DNA of 64,000 nucleotides from Agapanthus africanus (lineage: Eukaryota > Streptophyta > Magnoliopsida > Asparagales > Amaryllidaceae). The position numbers and the translations under genes are program-made. Numbering within the stretch: the first letter of the stretch is position 1; every line of letters starts with the position of its first letter. Below are positions 45,475-56,590 of this stretch, piece after piece. The stretch covers positions 194,457,739 through 194,521,738 of the forward strand of contig JASDDO010000026.1 in assembly GCA_030015575.1 (NCBI GenBank), read 5' to 3'. The notes beneath the pieces were generated by a model. That model ran no database searches. It saw only the letters and a list, made by a program, of their open reading frames with translations, and had not been told where the DNA came from.

Positions 45475-47558
45475 TGTAAGTCCATATTGCGACCCCCGGT
45501 GCTTACGGGGAGGCGGAAACGGTATAAAATCAAAATTTTAACGCAAGAGGCAACATGGACTAAACTATGGTCGGGATCGTTGTCTAAACTAAAACTAGCA
45601 AACTATGCTAAAGAGAGTTAGCTACTCGGATGAAGATGGTTATACCTAGACTTGAACTCCTTCGTCTTCAAACTTTGTAGAGGTTGATGGTTCTCCTTTG
45701 TCGCCTTCTTCCGTCGAAGATGGATCCACCTCGAAGGCTCGACCTTTGGGCTCTTTCTCGTACTTGGAGTGAACTAGAATCGCCGGCTTGCTAGACCCTT
45801 GATCCTAGAGTGAGTAGAGAGTGTCTAAGGGTTGCTTTTGTTTTTCAAGAGAAGGATTCTCAACTCATGAGAAGGTTTCTCTTGACTAGAGGAAGAAGAA
45901 GATGAAGTGAAGAGAGAGAGTGAGAATGATAGAATGAGCTATATTTTTTCTTTCTTGCAACCATAATGCAAAAGAAAAGAATTATCTAATAATAATAATT
46001 GAAAATGAGAATAGTTGATGGCAATTTGGAATGACCACAACCATGCTTCATTTAAAAATGTAAGCATAAATCAAGGAAGACTTTTGAAGCATGATGGTGG
46101 TCAACTTTCAACCATGGTCAACAAGTCAACCATGGTCAACAAGTCAACAAAATCAACCATAACAAAATTCTCATTTAATTACTATTATAAATAGATAATC
46201 CATAAATCCATTAGGGTTTGGAAAAAGATAACTGTCAACTGTGCATACGCACCCGTTCCGAAACCCTAATGAAATACCTCATCCTCCGCCTCAAGCAACT
46301 GTGCATACACACCTGCATTCTCGTTCCGAGGAACAAGAATACCAAGATATAAAAGCAACCCCAAATATATATACCAGTATCTGGCTCAAACCAGAGCCTG
46401 CCAGTACAATCCGTCCGGACTCCAAACGTGCACAAGTGCGCGGATGAGAACGAACCCTGTCGCAAAACCATGCGACCTCTACTCTGTTTTGCCCAGAGGC
46501 GAATACCCTCTGTGTGGGACTCTAAAGACTCGACACTACGCTGGCAGTGGGTTTAACCACAGACCGCAAGCGGCACTAGCTGTGCGTAACGGTCCCCAGG
46601 TAGATGCCGACAAGAAGGCTGACGAGGTGAAACCCCATCTGAACTCCTACTGAGTCTGAATGTGACAGTCTCCGTACAGTCCGGTCTGTTCGTCTGATAC
46701 ATCGCATGGCGGGCCTAGGGGGTGGTAAACGTCAGTCCCCCAATAGCGGTACAAGTCGTGCCGGAGCGAAGCCCAAAACACCCTGAGATAACACTGGAAA
46801 CTTACCAGTATATCTCGTTTGCCCTGGCCAGGGACTACTCGTGTAATGGCTCTCCTAGACACAGCGCGATGTCAACCCCCAATACCGGGAGAGACGAATC
46901 CTGTCTAACCATCACTGCCTCCAAGTGCTTCGGGACTGCACCCAACTACCACCCGTTTGCACGACTCCTTTGAGCCGTGGTAGGGTAGTGATCAAAGTGC
47001 AGTGGGAACACACTTGAGGCGAAGTGCCAGTGTCAAGTCAGCGGACTAAGCTGTACTCATGTCACCTGGGAACTGATAACTGACGATAGGTATAATACCA
47101 ACCTGTCAGTTCCCGACGAGTCCTGTCCAGTGTACTCGTAACCCAACGAGCACCCGTATACTATCTCCAGTACGACGTACTGATGGCTGTGGGACAGACC
47201 ATCTCCCACACTGGGATGAGAAGCGCATACGCTAGTCTACTCCGGAGTATCGATGCCCTGTCTCGATAGTCCTGCGACTAGGGACCTGTATAAGGATGTG
47301 CCTATAGATTACCCAGCCCCCACTAGTGTGACTGCCATCACAACGCTGGTAATCAAGCAAAGATCCTAAGGGCTCCACTAATGCGTATAAGTGATATACT
47401 GAAATAAACACAAGTACACATTGAAGTAGAAACAAACCAAGTAGCATACTACTATTTTGAGCAAGATTGTATATACAAGGTGAATATCCCAAGCATCCAT
47501 TAAGTAATATACAAACTAGTATGATACAGTAATGGCCTCTAGGGCATATACACTAACA
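45475..47558 (-). repeat. 3' LTR of element C
   Basis: 2084 bp. It contains the conserved GGTATAATACC (47089-47099) and TATCGA...TCGATA (47248-47268) palindromes. Short open frames here match those in the other LTR only by duplication. Confidence 0.95.
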
Positions 47559-47572
47559 ATCTCCCACTTGCA
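47559..47572 (-). other. Polypurine tract (element C)
   Basis: The minus strand reads TGCAAGTGGGAGAT, starting immediately after the pol stop codon at 47573-47575 and ending at the LTR. Confidence 0.88.
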
Positions 47573-50104
47573 CTAAGGCCATGTACTGGCGTATCGAAGA
47601 CCTATCATCTCGATCAGCCGCTCGAACTGAGTCTGGGGTAGGGCCTTGGTGAATGGATCTGCAGTGTTCTCTTCTGAAGCAACCCTCCGAACCTCGATCT
47701 CCTTGCGATCCACGATCTCCCTGATCAGGTGATACCGCCTCAAGATGTGCCTGGATCTTTGATGGGACCTGGGTTCCTTCGCTAAAGCTATAGCCCCGTT
47801 GTTGTCGCAATACAGAGGTATTGGGTCAACAATGGACGGAACCACCTGAAGTTCTTTCAAGAACTTCCTCATCCAGACAGCTTCTTTTGCGGCATCAGAT
47901 GCAGCGATGTATTCCGCTTCCATCGTCGAGTCTGCAACGGTTTCCTGTTTGGAACTCTTCCAACACACCGCCCCTCCATTGAGGGTGAAGACAAAACCCG
48001 ACATGGACTTGGAATCATCCTTGTCACTCTGGAAGCTGGAGTCAGCAAAGGCCTCGATCTGGAGGTCTTTTCCGCCATACACCAAGAACATCTCCTTAGT
48101 CCTTCTCAGGTACTTGAGAATGTTCTTTACTGCTATCCAATGTTTCTCCCCAGGGTTTGACTGATACCGGCTTACTACACTCAGTGCATAAGCTACATCC
48201 GGTCTGGTACACAACATCGCATACATTATAGAGCCTACCGCAGAAGCGTAGGGTATAATAGACATGCGATCCCTCTCCAAATCAGTCTTGGGAGACATCT
48301 CTTTAGAGAGGGTGATCCCGTGACAAGCCGGTAGGTTACCGCGCTTGGAATCTTCCATACTGAATCTTTTCACTATGGTGTCGATGTACCTAGACTGAGA
48401 AAGTCCCAATATCCTCTTGGATCTATCACGATGGATCCGGATCCCTAGGATGTATGAGGCATCACCCAGGTCTTTCATGGAGAACCTTTGTGATAAGAAT
48501 CCCTTGACAGATTGTAGCATAGGAATGTCATTTCCTATCAAGAGAATGTCATCCACGTATAAAACGAGGAATACTACAGTTCTCGCTACAAATCTACTAT
48601 AGATGCATGGTTCATCTGGATTTTTGATAAAGCCAAATTCTTTGACTGTCTCATCAAAACAGATGTTCCAACTCCGCGATGCCTGCTTTAGTCCATAGAT
48701 GGACTTAAGCAACTTGCACACCTTTCCGCTGCTCCCACTCTGAATGAAACCCTCTGGCTGATCCATATAGACACACTCCTCTAAATTTCCATTTAGAAAA
48801 GCTGTCTTTACGTCCATTTGCCAGATCTCATAATCGTGGAAGGCAGCAATGGCAAGAAGGATCCGAATGGATTTCAGCATGGCTACTGGAGAAAAGGTTT
48901 CGTCGTAGTCCAAGCCAGGTCTTTGACGAAAACCCTTTGCTACCAGCCTAGCTTTATAGGTCTCAACCTGTCCATCTACACCAATCTTCCTTTTGAAGAT
49001 CCACTTGCATCCTACGGGTTTTACCCCGTCTGGAGCAATGTCCAACGTCCATACCTTGTTGGTGTACATGGACTCCATTTCGGTCCGCATTGCATCCAGC
49101 CATCTCACTGAGTCAACGCTCTGAACGGCCTGCTGGAAGCTAGTAGGCTCATCATAATCTATGATGCAATCCTCTCGATCCCCGTCTATGAGAAAACCGT
49201 AGTATCTCTCGGGCGGATGAGACTGCCTACTACTCCTGCGGAGCGGCGTAGGAATGTCCCGTTCTGTTGAACCCTCTGGTTCCACCAAGCTTTCAGTAAC
49301 AGTCTGTGGTTCTGGAATTTCTTCCAGCTCTACTGCGCTCCCACTTATTTCTTTTTCTATGAACTGGTGTTCTAGAAAGTGGGCATGACGAGAAACAAGA
49401 ACTTTTTGTTCCTCTTCACAGTAGAAGAAATATCCCTTGGAATTCTTTGGATATCCCACAAACTTGCACAGTACTGAGCGTGCCTCGAGCTTGTCCGCAT
49501 GCTGCTTTTTGACAAAAGCTGGACTTCCCCATATCTTAATGTGATTAAGATGGGGTCTCTTCCCACACCACATCTCAAATGGCGTGGTAGGCACAGTCTT
49601 AGTGGGGACTCGGTTCAAAAGGTATGCGGCTGATTCTAGCGCATATCCCCAGAATGATCGCGGTAACTCAGCGTTACTCATCATGGACCGCACCATATCC
49701 AATAGGGTGCGGTTCCGTCTCTCCGATACACCGTTATGTTGCGGGGTGTAAGGAGGAGTAAGCTGAGAGAGAATTCCGTTTTCTTTTAAATAGTCCAGGA
49801 ATTCGGCACTTAAGTATTCTCCACCTCGATCCGATCTTAGAATCTTAATACTTTTGCCGGTCTGTTTCTCTACTTCATTCTTATACTCCTGGAATTTTCC
49901 AAAGGCCTCGGACTTATGTTTCATTAAGAAGACATAACCGTACCTTGAGAAGTCATCCGTAAAAGTAATGAAGTAAGAATGTCCGCTTCGGGCATGTGTA
50001 GACATTGGACCGCACACGTCACTGTGTACGAGTCCCAAGAGCTCGCTCGCTCTTACTCCATGTCCAGTAAACGGAGTCTTTGTCATCTTTCCTTTGAGAC
50101 AAGA
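47573..50104 (-). CDS. Copia integrase, reverse transcriptase and RNase H (element C)
   Basis: The open frame has an internal ATG at 50086 (837 residues) and continues upstream to the TAA at 50105-50107. Integrase is complete in its core: Asp23 (VHSDVCG), Asp86 (RSDRGGEY) and Glu122 (GVSERRN), the DD35E spacing. The GKRPHLNHIKIWG block and a linker follow. RT has QMDVKTAFLNG and YVDD at 510-513. RNase H has Asp682, Glu723 (MEAEY) and Asp761 (YCDNN), and TADPFTKAL lies near the end. All catalytic residues seen are intact. It should belong to one gag-pol polyprotein and is cut off only by the single stop upstream. Confidence 0.9.
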   Translation of the reverse strand, partial: SCLKGKMTKTPFTGHGVRASELLGLVHSDVCGPMSTHARSGHSYFITFTDDFSRYGYVFLMKHKSEAFGKFQEYKNEVEKQTGKSIKILRSDRGGEYLSAEFLDYLKENGILSQLTPPYTPQHNGVSERRNRTLLDMVRSMMSNAELPRSFWGYALESAAYLLNRVPTKTVPTTPFEMWCGKRPHLNHIKIWGSPAFVKKQHADKLEARSVLCKFVGYPKNSKGYFFYCEEEQKVLVSRHAHFLEHQFIEKEISGSAVELEEIPEPQTVTESLVEPEGSTERDIPTPLRRSSRQSHPPERYYGFLIDGDREDCIIDYDEPTSFQQAVQSVDSVRWLDAMRTEMESMYTNKVWTLDIAPDGVKPVGCKWIFKRKIGVDGQVETYKARLVAKGFRQRPGLDYDETFSPVAMLKSIRILLAIAAFHDYEIWQMDVKTAFLNGNLEECVYMDQPEGFIQSGSSGKVCKLLKSIYGLKQASRSWNICFDETVKEFGFIKNPDEPCIYSRFVARTVVFLVLYVDDILLIGNDIPMLQSVKGFLSQRFSMKDLGDASYILGIRIHRDRSKRILGLSQSRYIDTIVKRFSMEDSKRGNLPACHGITLSKEMSPKTDLERDRMSIIPYASAVGSIMYAMLCTRPDVAYALSVVSRYQSNPGEKHWIAVKNILKYLRRTKEMFLVYGGKDLQIEAFADSSFQSDKDDSKSMSGFVFTLNGGAVCWKSSKQETVADSTMEAEYIAASDAAKEAVWMRKFLKELQVVPSIVDPIPLYCDNNGAIALAKEPRSHQRSRHILRRYHLIREIVDRKEIEVRRVASEENTADPFTKALPQTQFERLIEMIGLRYASTWP

Positions 50105-50725
50105 TTAACAAGTGGCATATGATTGATATTCGAACGCATTCAAATATCCTTCTGTATGCAACTTAGTCAACCTTCTCTCATTGATGTGACCCAATCTACA
50201 ATGCCATAAGAAAGTCTGATTTATTTCTGGAGACTTTCTTTTGTGCGTATTCTGGACATTGAAAATCTGTGGTTGGTTTAACACGTATATACCATTACTC
50301 AGAGTACCTGACCCAATCAATACTTGATTAAGGTGAATGTTTACAACATTACTTACAAACGCAAATTCATAACCTTCTTTAGAAACTAAAGATACAGAAA
50401 TGATATTACAAGTTGCGTTGGGTACAAAAAAGCAATTACGCAAAACCAAAACATGTCCATCTGACATTCCCAGGTGATAGTCCCCCACGGCTTTAGCATC
50501 CATGCTAGCTCCGTTCGCAACTCTGAGGGTCATGTCACCTGCCTTCAAATCCCTACGGTTTCTCAACGCCTGCAAAGAATTACAGATATGAGATCCTGAT
50601 CCGGTATCCAATACCCAGGAAGTAGAGTTTATTGAAAGACAGTTTTCAATAACATACACATCTGAAGCTGAAGCTGCAACCTGCTTCAATTCCTGTGTTC
50701 TGGCCTTCCAGGCCCTGCAATCATT
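50105..50725 (-). pseudogene. Copia protease and GAG-pre-integrase segment (element C)
   Basis: This segment lies between two in-frame stops, TAG at 50726-50728 and TAA at 50105-50107. It has the aspartic protease site WVLDTGSGSHICNSL and, later, the GAG-pre-integrase pattern LWHCRLGHINERRL. It is in the same frame as gag and as the integrase frame. The TAA stands where relatives have a Gln codon in CQSC, fitting a single C-to-T change. No ATG suits a separate start. Without the two stops, gag-pol would be one frame. Confidence 0.85.
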
Positions 50726-51523
50726 CTACCAGTGTCCTTTCTTATGACAAAAGAAGCATTCTTCCTTATCCACAAGCTTCCCCGCTATCTTTGTTGCTTT
50801 ACCTTTTCCCTTCGTATCCACTTTACTAACACCGCCCCTTGGTTTGGCGGGGGCCTTCTTCTTCTTTCCCTTGGCTTTCGCCTTGGACCTAGAAGAAGAT
50901 GATCCTCCTACAAACAAAGTGGATGTATCCCTACTTTTCTGTAGGGTGCCCTCTGCGCTCCTCAGCATGTTGAGGAGCTCTGATAGTTCAACCTCTTTTT
51001 CTTGTAGGTTGAAGTTCAGTATAAACTGGGCGTAAGTGGAAGGAAGGGACTGGAGAACTATATCCGTATATAGCTCACTCTCCAATGTGATCCCTAGGTC
51101 AGCGAGCTCCTCAATGTAGCCGATCATCTTTAGCACGTGCTCGGCTACTGATGATCCGACGGCCATCTTCGTCGAAAACAACTTTTTCGACGCTTCGTAT
51201 CTTGCGATACGTGATTGCTCTCCATACAGTTCTTTTGTATGGAGCAATATGGACTCCATGTCCATATTCTCATGCCTCCTCTGATGTTCGTTGTCCATCG
51301 AGGCAAGCAGGAGGCACTTGGCCTTCGCGCTATCAATCTCCCAAGTCTTGCGGATTTCCTTATCCGCGACGCTGGAAGTTGGACCAGGGACAGGGGGAGC
51401 TTTGGTGGTAAGAAGATACCCCAGCTTGTCATAAGTGATTGCTATCTTGACATTCCTGAGCCAATCTTTGTAGTTTGGCCCTGTCAGTTTGTTTTTATCT
51501 AGGAGTAACTTAAGTCCAGTCAT
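50726..51523 (-). CDS. Copia Gag protein (element C)
   Basis: The ATG at 51523 is chosen because the in-frame codon further upstream at 51541 is TTG. The protein has the copia gag pattern (GLKLLLDKNKLTGPNYKDW near the start, AKCLLLASMDNE, YGEQSRIARYEASKKLF, EHVLKMIGYIEEL, LQSLPSTYAQFILNF), then a Ser/Lys-rich basic linker. The zinc knuckle CFFCHKKGH...C is split by the TAG at 50726-50728, so its last Cys lies beyond the stop. Gag forms the particle and binds RNA. A truncated nucleocapsid is expected unless the stop is read through. Confidence 0.88.
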   Translation of the reverse strand: MTGLKLLLDKNKLTGPNYKDWLRNVKIAITYDKLGYLLTTKAPPVPGPTSSVADKEIRKTWEIDSAKAKCLLLASMDNEHQRRHENMDMESILLHTKELYGEQSRIARYEASKKLFSTKMAVGSSVAEHVLKMIGYIEELADLGITLESELYTDIVLQSLPSTYAQFILNFNLQEKEVELSELLNMLRSAEGTLQKSRDTSTLFVGGSSSSRSKAKAKGKKKKAPAKPRGGVSKVDTKGKGKATKIAGKLVDKEECFFCHKKGHW

Positions 51524-51541
51524 GTTGATTGGTCGCTGCAA

Positions 51542-53531
51542 TTAGGAGAGAGAAGAAGAAACACTCAGCATGATGCTCTTGCAAGTTTAGAGTGGTTTTT
51601 AGTTTGTCTAAACAGGATGGCTCCCACTGTTTCTCGAATCCCTCCTCAAACCATAAAGGAAGAATTAGTCAGGATCAATCCCACCGTACAATACTTGCTT
51701 AACCGTTCAGCCAGGCCGGTGTCGGTACTTCGAGGGAGGTTTTCCAACGCTTTCGCGAAGTTCCTTAATTAAAGAACCTCTTTTCCCTGGGGGCGTAACC
51801 CCGCTAACACCTTTCTAGGCACCTACTAGGTTTATAGCATTGATCGTTAAGTGAGAAATTTCCCGAGGAGTAGCATATACTCACAGTAGGATCGGGATCC
51901 AAATATCATCGCGTGACGAAACTGAAGGAATCCTACCAGAATCACCACACTCCAAATGGTATGCAAATCTAGCAAGTTTCAGTACTTATGAAACTCCCGA
52001 TGTGGATTTTTGCCCCATGCTCTTATGACCTTGACTTTGGCCAAAATATCATAAGTCACATGTCAAGTTCTGCCCGTCACTATCCAGGTTAATTTGGATC
52101 CATCCGTACCTACCCTTGACTTTGGCCAAAATGGCAGCACGACTGTCCCAAACCAATGCATCTATCTATGCTACACATGAACACCCAATAGCTACCAATC
52201 ACTATGCCTTGACTTTGGCCAAAATACATAGCTTGAATACTATTGCCTATTCATGCGAAGCGACGGAGGGCTATGAATGGTTTTGGCGAAACCGTGAACG
52301 TAGTGAACTTGATTTAATCGATGGAACGAGATAGCTTTTAGAAGGAGTGGCTCAATCTCCGCATTTAAAAGTTAGTTTTGAAAAGAACCGAGTGGTTTTT
52401 CGAAAGTGTTCCATCGACTTAAACTTGGTTTATTATCTTGCATTAGTTCTTTTAATGCGTGATATTCTTGCATTAGTACTTTTAATGCGTCCCATCATTT
52501 AATCCTACCATTGCAGAAAACAACCAAAATATGACGTACGCTTATGCCATTCGCATTCGCCACGGGGCCCCGTCATTACCCGTTAGGTTACTTAACTAAC
52601 GACAGAGCGGGGGCTGGGCTAGCGCGTCTGTAAAACATAAGCAACGCCTAAATAGAAAGCAATGATAGACATTTCAGATCACAGATAAATACATTGGATA
52701 TACTAGCAATCTGTAATTTGTACGAGCCTGTAACAAAAACAGATAACACGGTCGCGGTGAATAGCCAAAACCCCACCCAAGACCCCTACGGGTGCGGCAA
52801 ACTACCCGCCAAGTCCTCGGTAGTTTGTGCACCCCTCCATGGGTCTATCCTAGGAGCAAAAACAGTAAAAAGAATTATACAATGACGGCTACAACCCCGA
52901 CCCGGTTGTGCGGCCAAACAAATAATATAATTACATCAATTTACATTTACAATGAATTGCAAGAAAAGAAAACTCTCGTCTCACAACCCCCGGCTATTCA
53001 CCCGCGACAATCCAACATATTTATATACACATTCCAGCACATTACAGATCATGTATAACCCCGACTAATCGTCTTATAGCGATTAGCCGACGTTCAATAC
53101 ATGCAAACATCACAGATATAACCATCATAGTCAAAGTGTAGTGAAGTTCGGAAAAATACGGAATTATAGGACCCCAAAAGGAAATTTCTTTTCTGCAAAA
53201 TCTGGGCACATATAATATATTTCAAAAATCCCAAAACCAACACACAAACACACTGCACGAAAAACGATGGAGAGACGACACCAAGTCGCGGCGGTTCCGC
53301 GGCGGCTAAGAAGGATCACGCGGCGGAAGCGCGGCACTTTAGGCGAATCACTGTATCGTTTTTCTTGGGTGTTCACAAAAAACCCTGAGCCGAATTTACA
53401 AGTGTAAAGTTTTTCATTTTGAGCAGAAAAAATTTCAACAGAAACTCAGTTTTTGTGATTTTCCGGTTTTGTGATTTTTTCGGTTCCGAACTTCGTTACA
53501 CTTCACTACCAAGCTAGTTTAAGTTTAACCT
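51542..53531 (-). other. Untranslated leader of element C with hairpins
   Basis: About 2 kb lie between the PBS and gag. Near gag there is a purine-rich stretch (GAGAGAAGAAGAAAC) shared with B and D. Then come the three spaced hairpins (52022-52231), a doubled hairpin GCATTA...TAATGC (52440-52458 and 52470-52488) before GTCCCATCA, and CGTTAGGTTA...TAACTAACG at 52581-52601. The PBS-proximal part is C-rich with no gene that I can recognise. Confidence 0.75.
52022..52231 (-). other. Three-hairpin array in the leader of element C
   Basis: The core TTGACTTTGGCCAA occurs at 52031-52044, 52116-52129 and 52209-52222, spaced 85 and 93 nt. Its 5-bp stem contains one G-U pair in RNA. Outer stems are CTTATGA (52022-52028) / TCATAAG (52049-52055) for the first and CTATG (52202-52206) / CATAG (52227-52231) for the third. 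Confidence 0.72.
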
Positions 53532-53544
53532 GGCTCTGATACCA
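53532..53544 (-). other. Primer-binding site (element C)
   Basis: The minus strand reads TGGTATCAGAGCC, one base from the 5' LTR. Confidence 0.92.
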
Positions 53545-53545
53545 C

Positions 53546-55629
53546 TGTAAGTCCATATTGCGACCCCCGGTGCTTACGGGAAGGCGGAAACGGTATAAAA
53601 TCAAAATTTTAACGCAAGAGGCAACATGGACTAAACTATGGTCGGGATCGTTGTCTAAACTAAAACTAGCAAACTATGCTAAAGAGAGTTAGCTACTCGG
53701 ATGAAGATGGTTATACCTAGACTTGAACTCCTTCGTCTTCAAACTTTGTAGAGGTTGATGGTTCTCCTTTGTCGCCTTCTTCCGTCGAAGATGGATCCAC
53801 CTCGAAGGCTCGACCTTTGGGCTCTTTCTCGTACTTGGAGTGAACTAGAATCGCCGGCTTGCTAGACCCTTGATCCTAGAGTGAGTAGAGAGTGTCTAAG
53901 GGTTGCTTTTGTTTTTCAAGAGAAGGATTCTCAACTCATGAGAAGGTTTCTCTTGACTAGAGGAAGAAGAAGATGAAGTGAAGAGAGAGAGTGAGAATGA
54001 TAGAATGAGCTATATTTTTTCTTTCTTGCAACCATAATGCAAAAGAAAAGAATTATCTAATAATAATAATTGAAAATGAGAATAGTTGATGGCAATTTGG
54101 AATGACCACAACCATGCTTCATTTAAAAATGTAAGCATAAATCAAGGAAGACTTTTGAAGCATGATGGTGGTCAACTTTCAACCATGGTCAACAAGTCAA
54201 CCATGGTCAACAAGTCAACAAAATCAACCATAACAAAATTCTCATTTAATTACTATTATAAATAGATAATCCATAAATCCATTAGGGTTTGGAAAAAGAT
54301 AACTGTCAACTGTGCATACGCACCCGTTCCGAAACCCTAATGAAATACCTCATCCTCCGCCTCAAGCAACTGTGCATACACACCTGCATTCTCGTTCCGA
54401 GGAACAAGAATACCAAGATATAAAAGCAACCCCAAATATATATACCAGTATCTGGCTCAAACCAGAGCCTGCCAGTATAATCCGTCCGGACTCCAAACGT
54501 GCACAAGTGCGCGGATGAGAACGAACCCTGTCGCAAAACCATGCGACCTCTACTCTGTTTTGCCCAGAGGCGAATACCCTCTGTGTGGGACTCTAAAGAC
54601 TCGACACTACGCTGGCAGTGGGTTTAACCACAGACCGCAAGCGGCACTAGCTGTGCGTAACGGTCCCCAGGTAGATGCCGACAAGAAGGCTGACGAGGTG
54701 AAACCCCATCTGAACTCCTACTGAGTCTGAATGTGACAGTCTCCGTACAGTCCGGTCTGTTCGTCTGATACATCGCATGGCGGGCCTAGGGGGTGGTAAA
54801 CGTCAGTCCCCCAATAGCGGTACAAGTCGTGCCGGAGCGAAGCCCAAAACACCCTGAGATAACACTGGAAACCTACCAGTATATCTCGTTTGCCCTGGCC
54901 AGGGACTACTCGTATAATGGCTCTCCTAGACACAGCGCGATGTCAACCCCCAATACCGGGAGAGACGAATCCTGTTTAACCGTCACTGCCTCCAAGTGCT
55001 TCGGGACTGCACCCAACTACCACCCGTTTGCACGACTCCTTTGAGCCGTGGTAGGGTAGTGATCAAAGTGCAGTGGGAACACACTTGAGGCGAAGTGCCA
55101 GTGTCAAGTCAGCGGACTAAGCTGTACTCATGTCACCTGGGAACTGATAACTGACGATAGGTATAATACCAACCTGTCAGTTCCCGATGAGTCCTGTCCA
55201 GTGTACTCGTAACCCAACGAGCACCCGTATACTATCTCCAGTACGACGTACTGATGGCTGTGGGACAGACCATCTCCCACACTGGGATGAGAAGCGCATA
55301 CGCTAGTCTACTCCGGAGTATCGATGCCCTGTCTCGATAGTCCTGCGACTAGGGACCTGTATAAGGATGTGCCTATAGATTACCCAGCCCCCACTAGTGT
55401 GACTGCCATCACAACGCTGGTAATCAAGCAAAGATCCTAAGGGCTCCACTAATGCGTATAAGTGATATACTGAAATAAACACAAGTACACATTGAAGTAG
55501 AAACAAACCAAGTAGCATACTACTATTTTGAGCAAGATTGTATATACAAGGTGAATATCCCAAGCATCCATTAAGTAATATACAAACTAGTATGATACAG
55601 TAATGGCCTCTAGGGCATATACACTAACA
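53546..55629 (-). repeat. 5' LTR of element C
   Basis: 2084 bp, the same length as the left copy. Differences seen include GGGGAGG/GGGAAGG near the PBS-side end and about six more single changes. Confidence 0.95.
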
Positions 55630-55634
55630 TTAAC

Positions 55635-56510
55635 AACGTTAAGATATGAACTGTTCTATATCCAATATAGAAACAGAGGCACTGATTTAATTGAACCAGA
55701 TTCAAATCATGCAGCTGTCTCCAGTGCATGTCAACTTAATGGAAGGAGGCCGATCAGCGTTACTCAACTTAGGAATACTTCCAATTATGAGTAATCTGAA
55801 AGAGAAGCAAGATCTCTTAATCATTACTGTCAACTGAATACCATTGACAAGTATCTACATCTTCGATCACTTTGAAGAATCCCGATACTTGCTACACCTG
55901 GTTCTCTACTCTATTCAAATACCTATAACTTCTCAACATTCAGACCATGTGTTTCCACGAAACACCTGTCTAAAAACTAGAAAAGTCATAAGTAAACCGA
56001 ATATAGTGCGAGGACCAACCCCTCTGTCCTAATGGACACTGGACAACATACAATACCTTGTATAAGTCCCTTGAGTCTGATAACTCTTTCACTGTGTGTC
56101 GTAGGTTGAAAACTGTACTTATGGTTAAGAAGAATTACACCGCTGTTTAATGCTCCTTACCTAACCATCCACTGATATAGGTAAATGTCGTAGACATAAT
56201 TTCAGAAAGGTATATCTCACTCTATGAAAATAGACGTACAGATATATCAATTTGAAATTGGTGCATAACTGCGGATATTCAAAACCAAATATTTGCCGAC
56301 TGGCAAACAACCCAGGTGACTTCCTCAAATATCACTGATTCCAACGAATCCCGATATAATGAGGATAATCACCCAATTCCCAATAACTTACTCCCACTCA
56401 TCATCTGTAAAACCATACGGATGTGAGGATCGTACCTGGTAAATACATACCCTGGAGTAAGTATCTAATCGGGAAATCAGTTTTCCTTTAACATTACACA
56501 GTGAAACTGA
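55635..56510 (-). pseudogene. Decayed copia integrase and protease (element B)
   Basis: This continues pol of B on the other side of C. Traces match the integrase core of C at 55640-56040 and protease-like sequence near 56400-56490 (next to the CCTGGAGTAAGTAT stretch that parallels C's CCCAGGAAGTAGAGT). There are many stops in all frames. C therefore landed inside B's integrase gene. Confidence 0.65.
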
Positions 56511-56590
56511 AACATTGAAATGTTCCGATGGGGTATTCTGGTATTCCTAGTAATGCCTCTTCCAGATTCACGACTGTAACCGTATAGTTC

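Larger units (their letters stand above)
45475..55629 (-). mobile_element. Nearly complete Tnt1/Tork-like copia element (element C)
   Basis: Two LTRs of exactly 2084 bp (TGTAAGTCCATATT...ACACTAACA) are flanked by TTAAC at 45470-45474 and 55630-55634. It has a PBS, a leader of about 2 kb, gag, protease, integrase, RT, RNase H and a purine tract in copia order on the minus strand. By eye the LTRs differ at about seven positions (about 0.3%), making it a very young insertion. Only two in-frame stops break gag-pol. The Tnt1/Tork lineage is a guess from gag and RT wording. Confidence 0.95.

Noticed and set aside
52022-52231. Reading the three spaced repeats as a CRISPR array
   Set aside because: There are only three short units inside a plant retrotransposon leader, the units are imperfect hairpins, and they recur in other copies with the same flanks.
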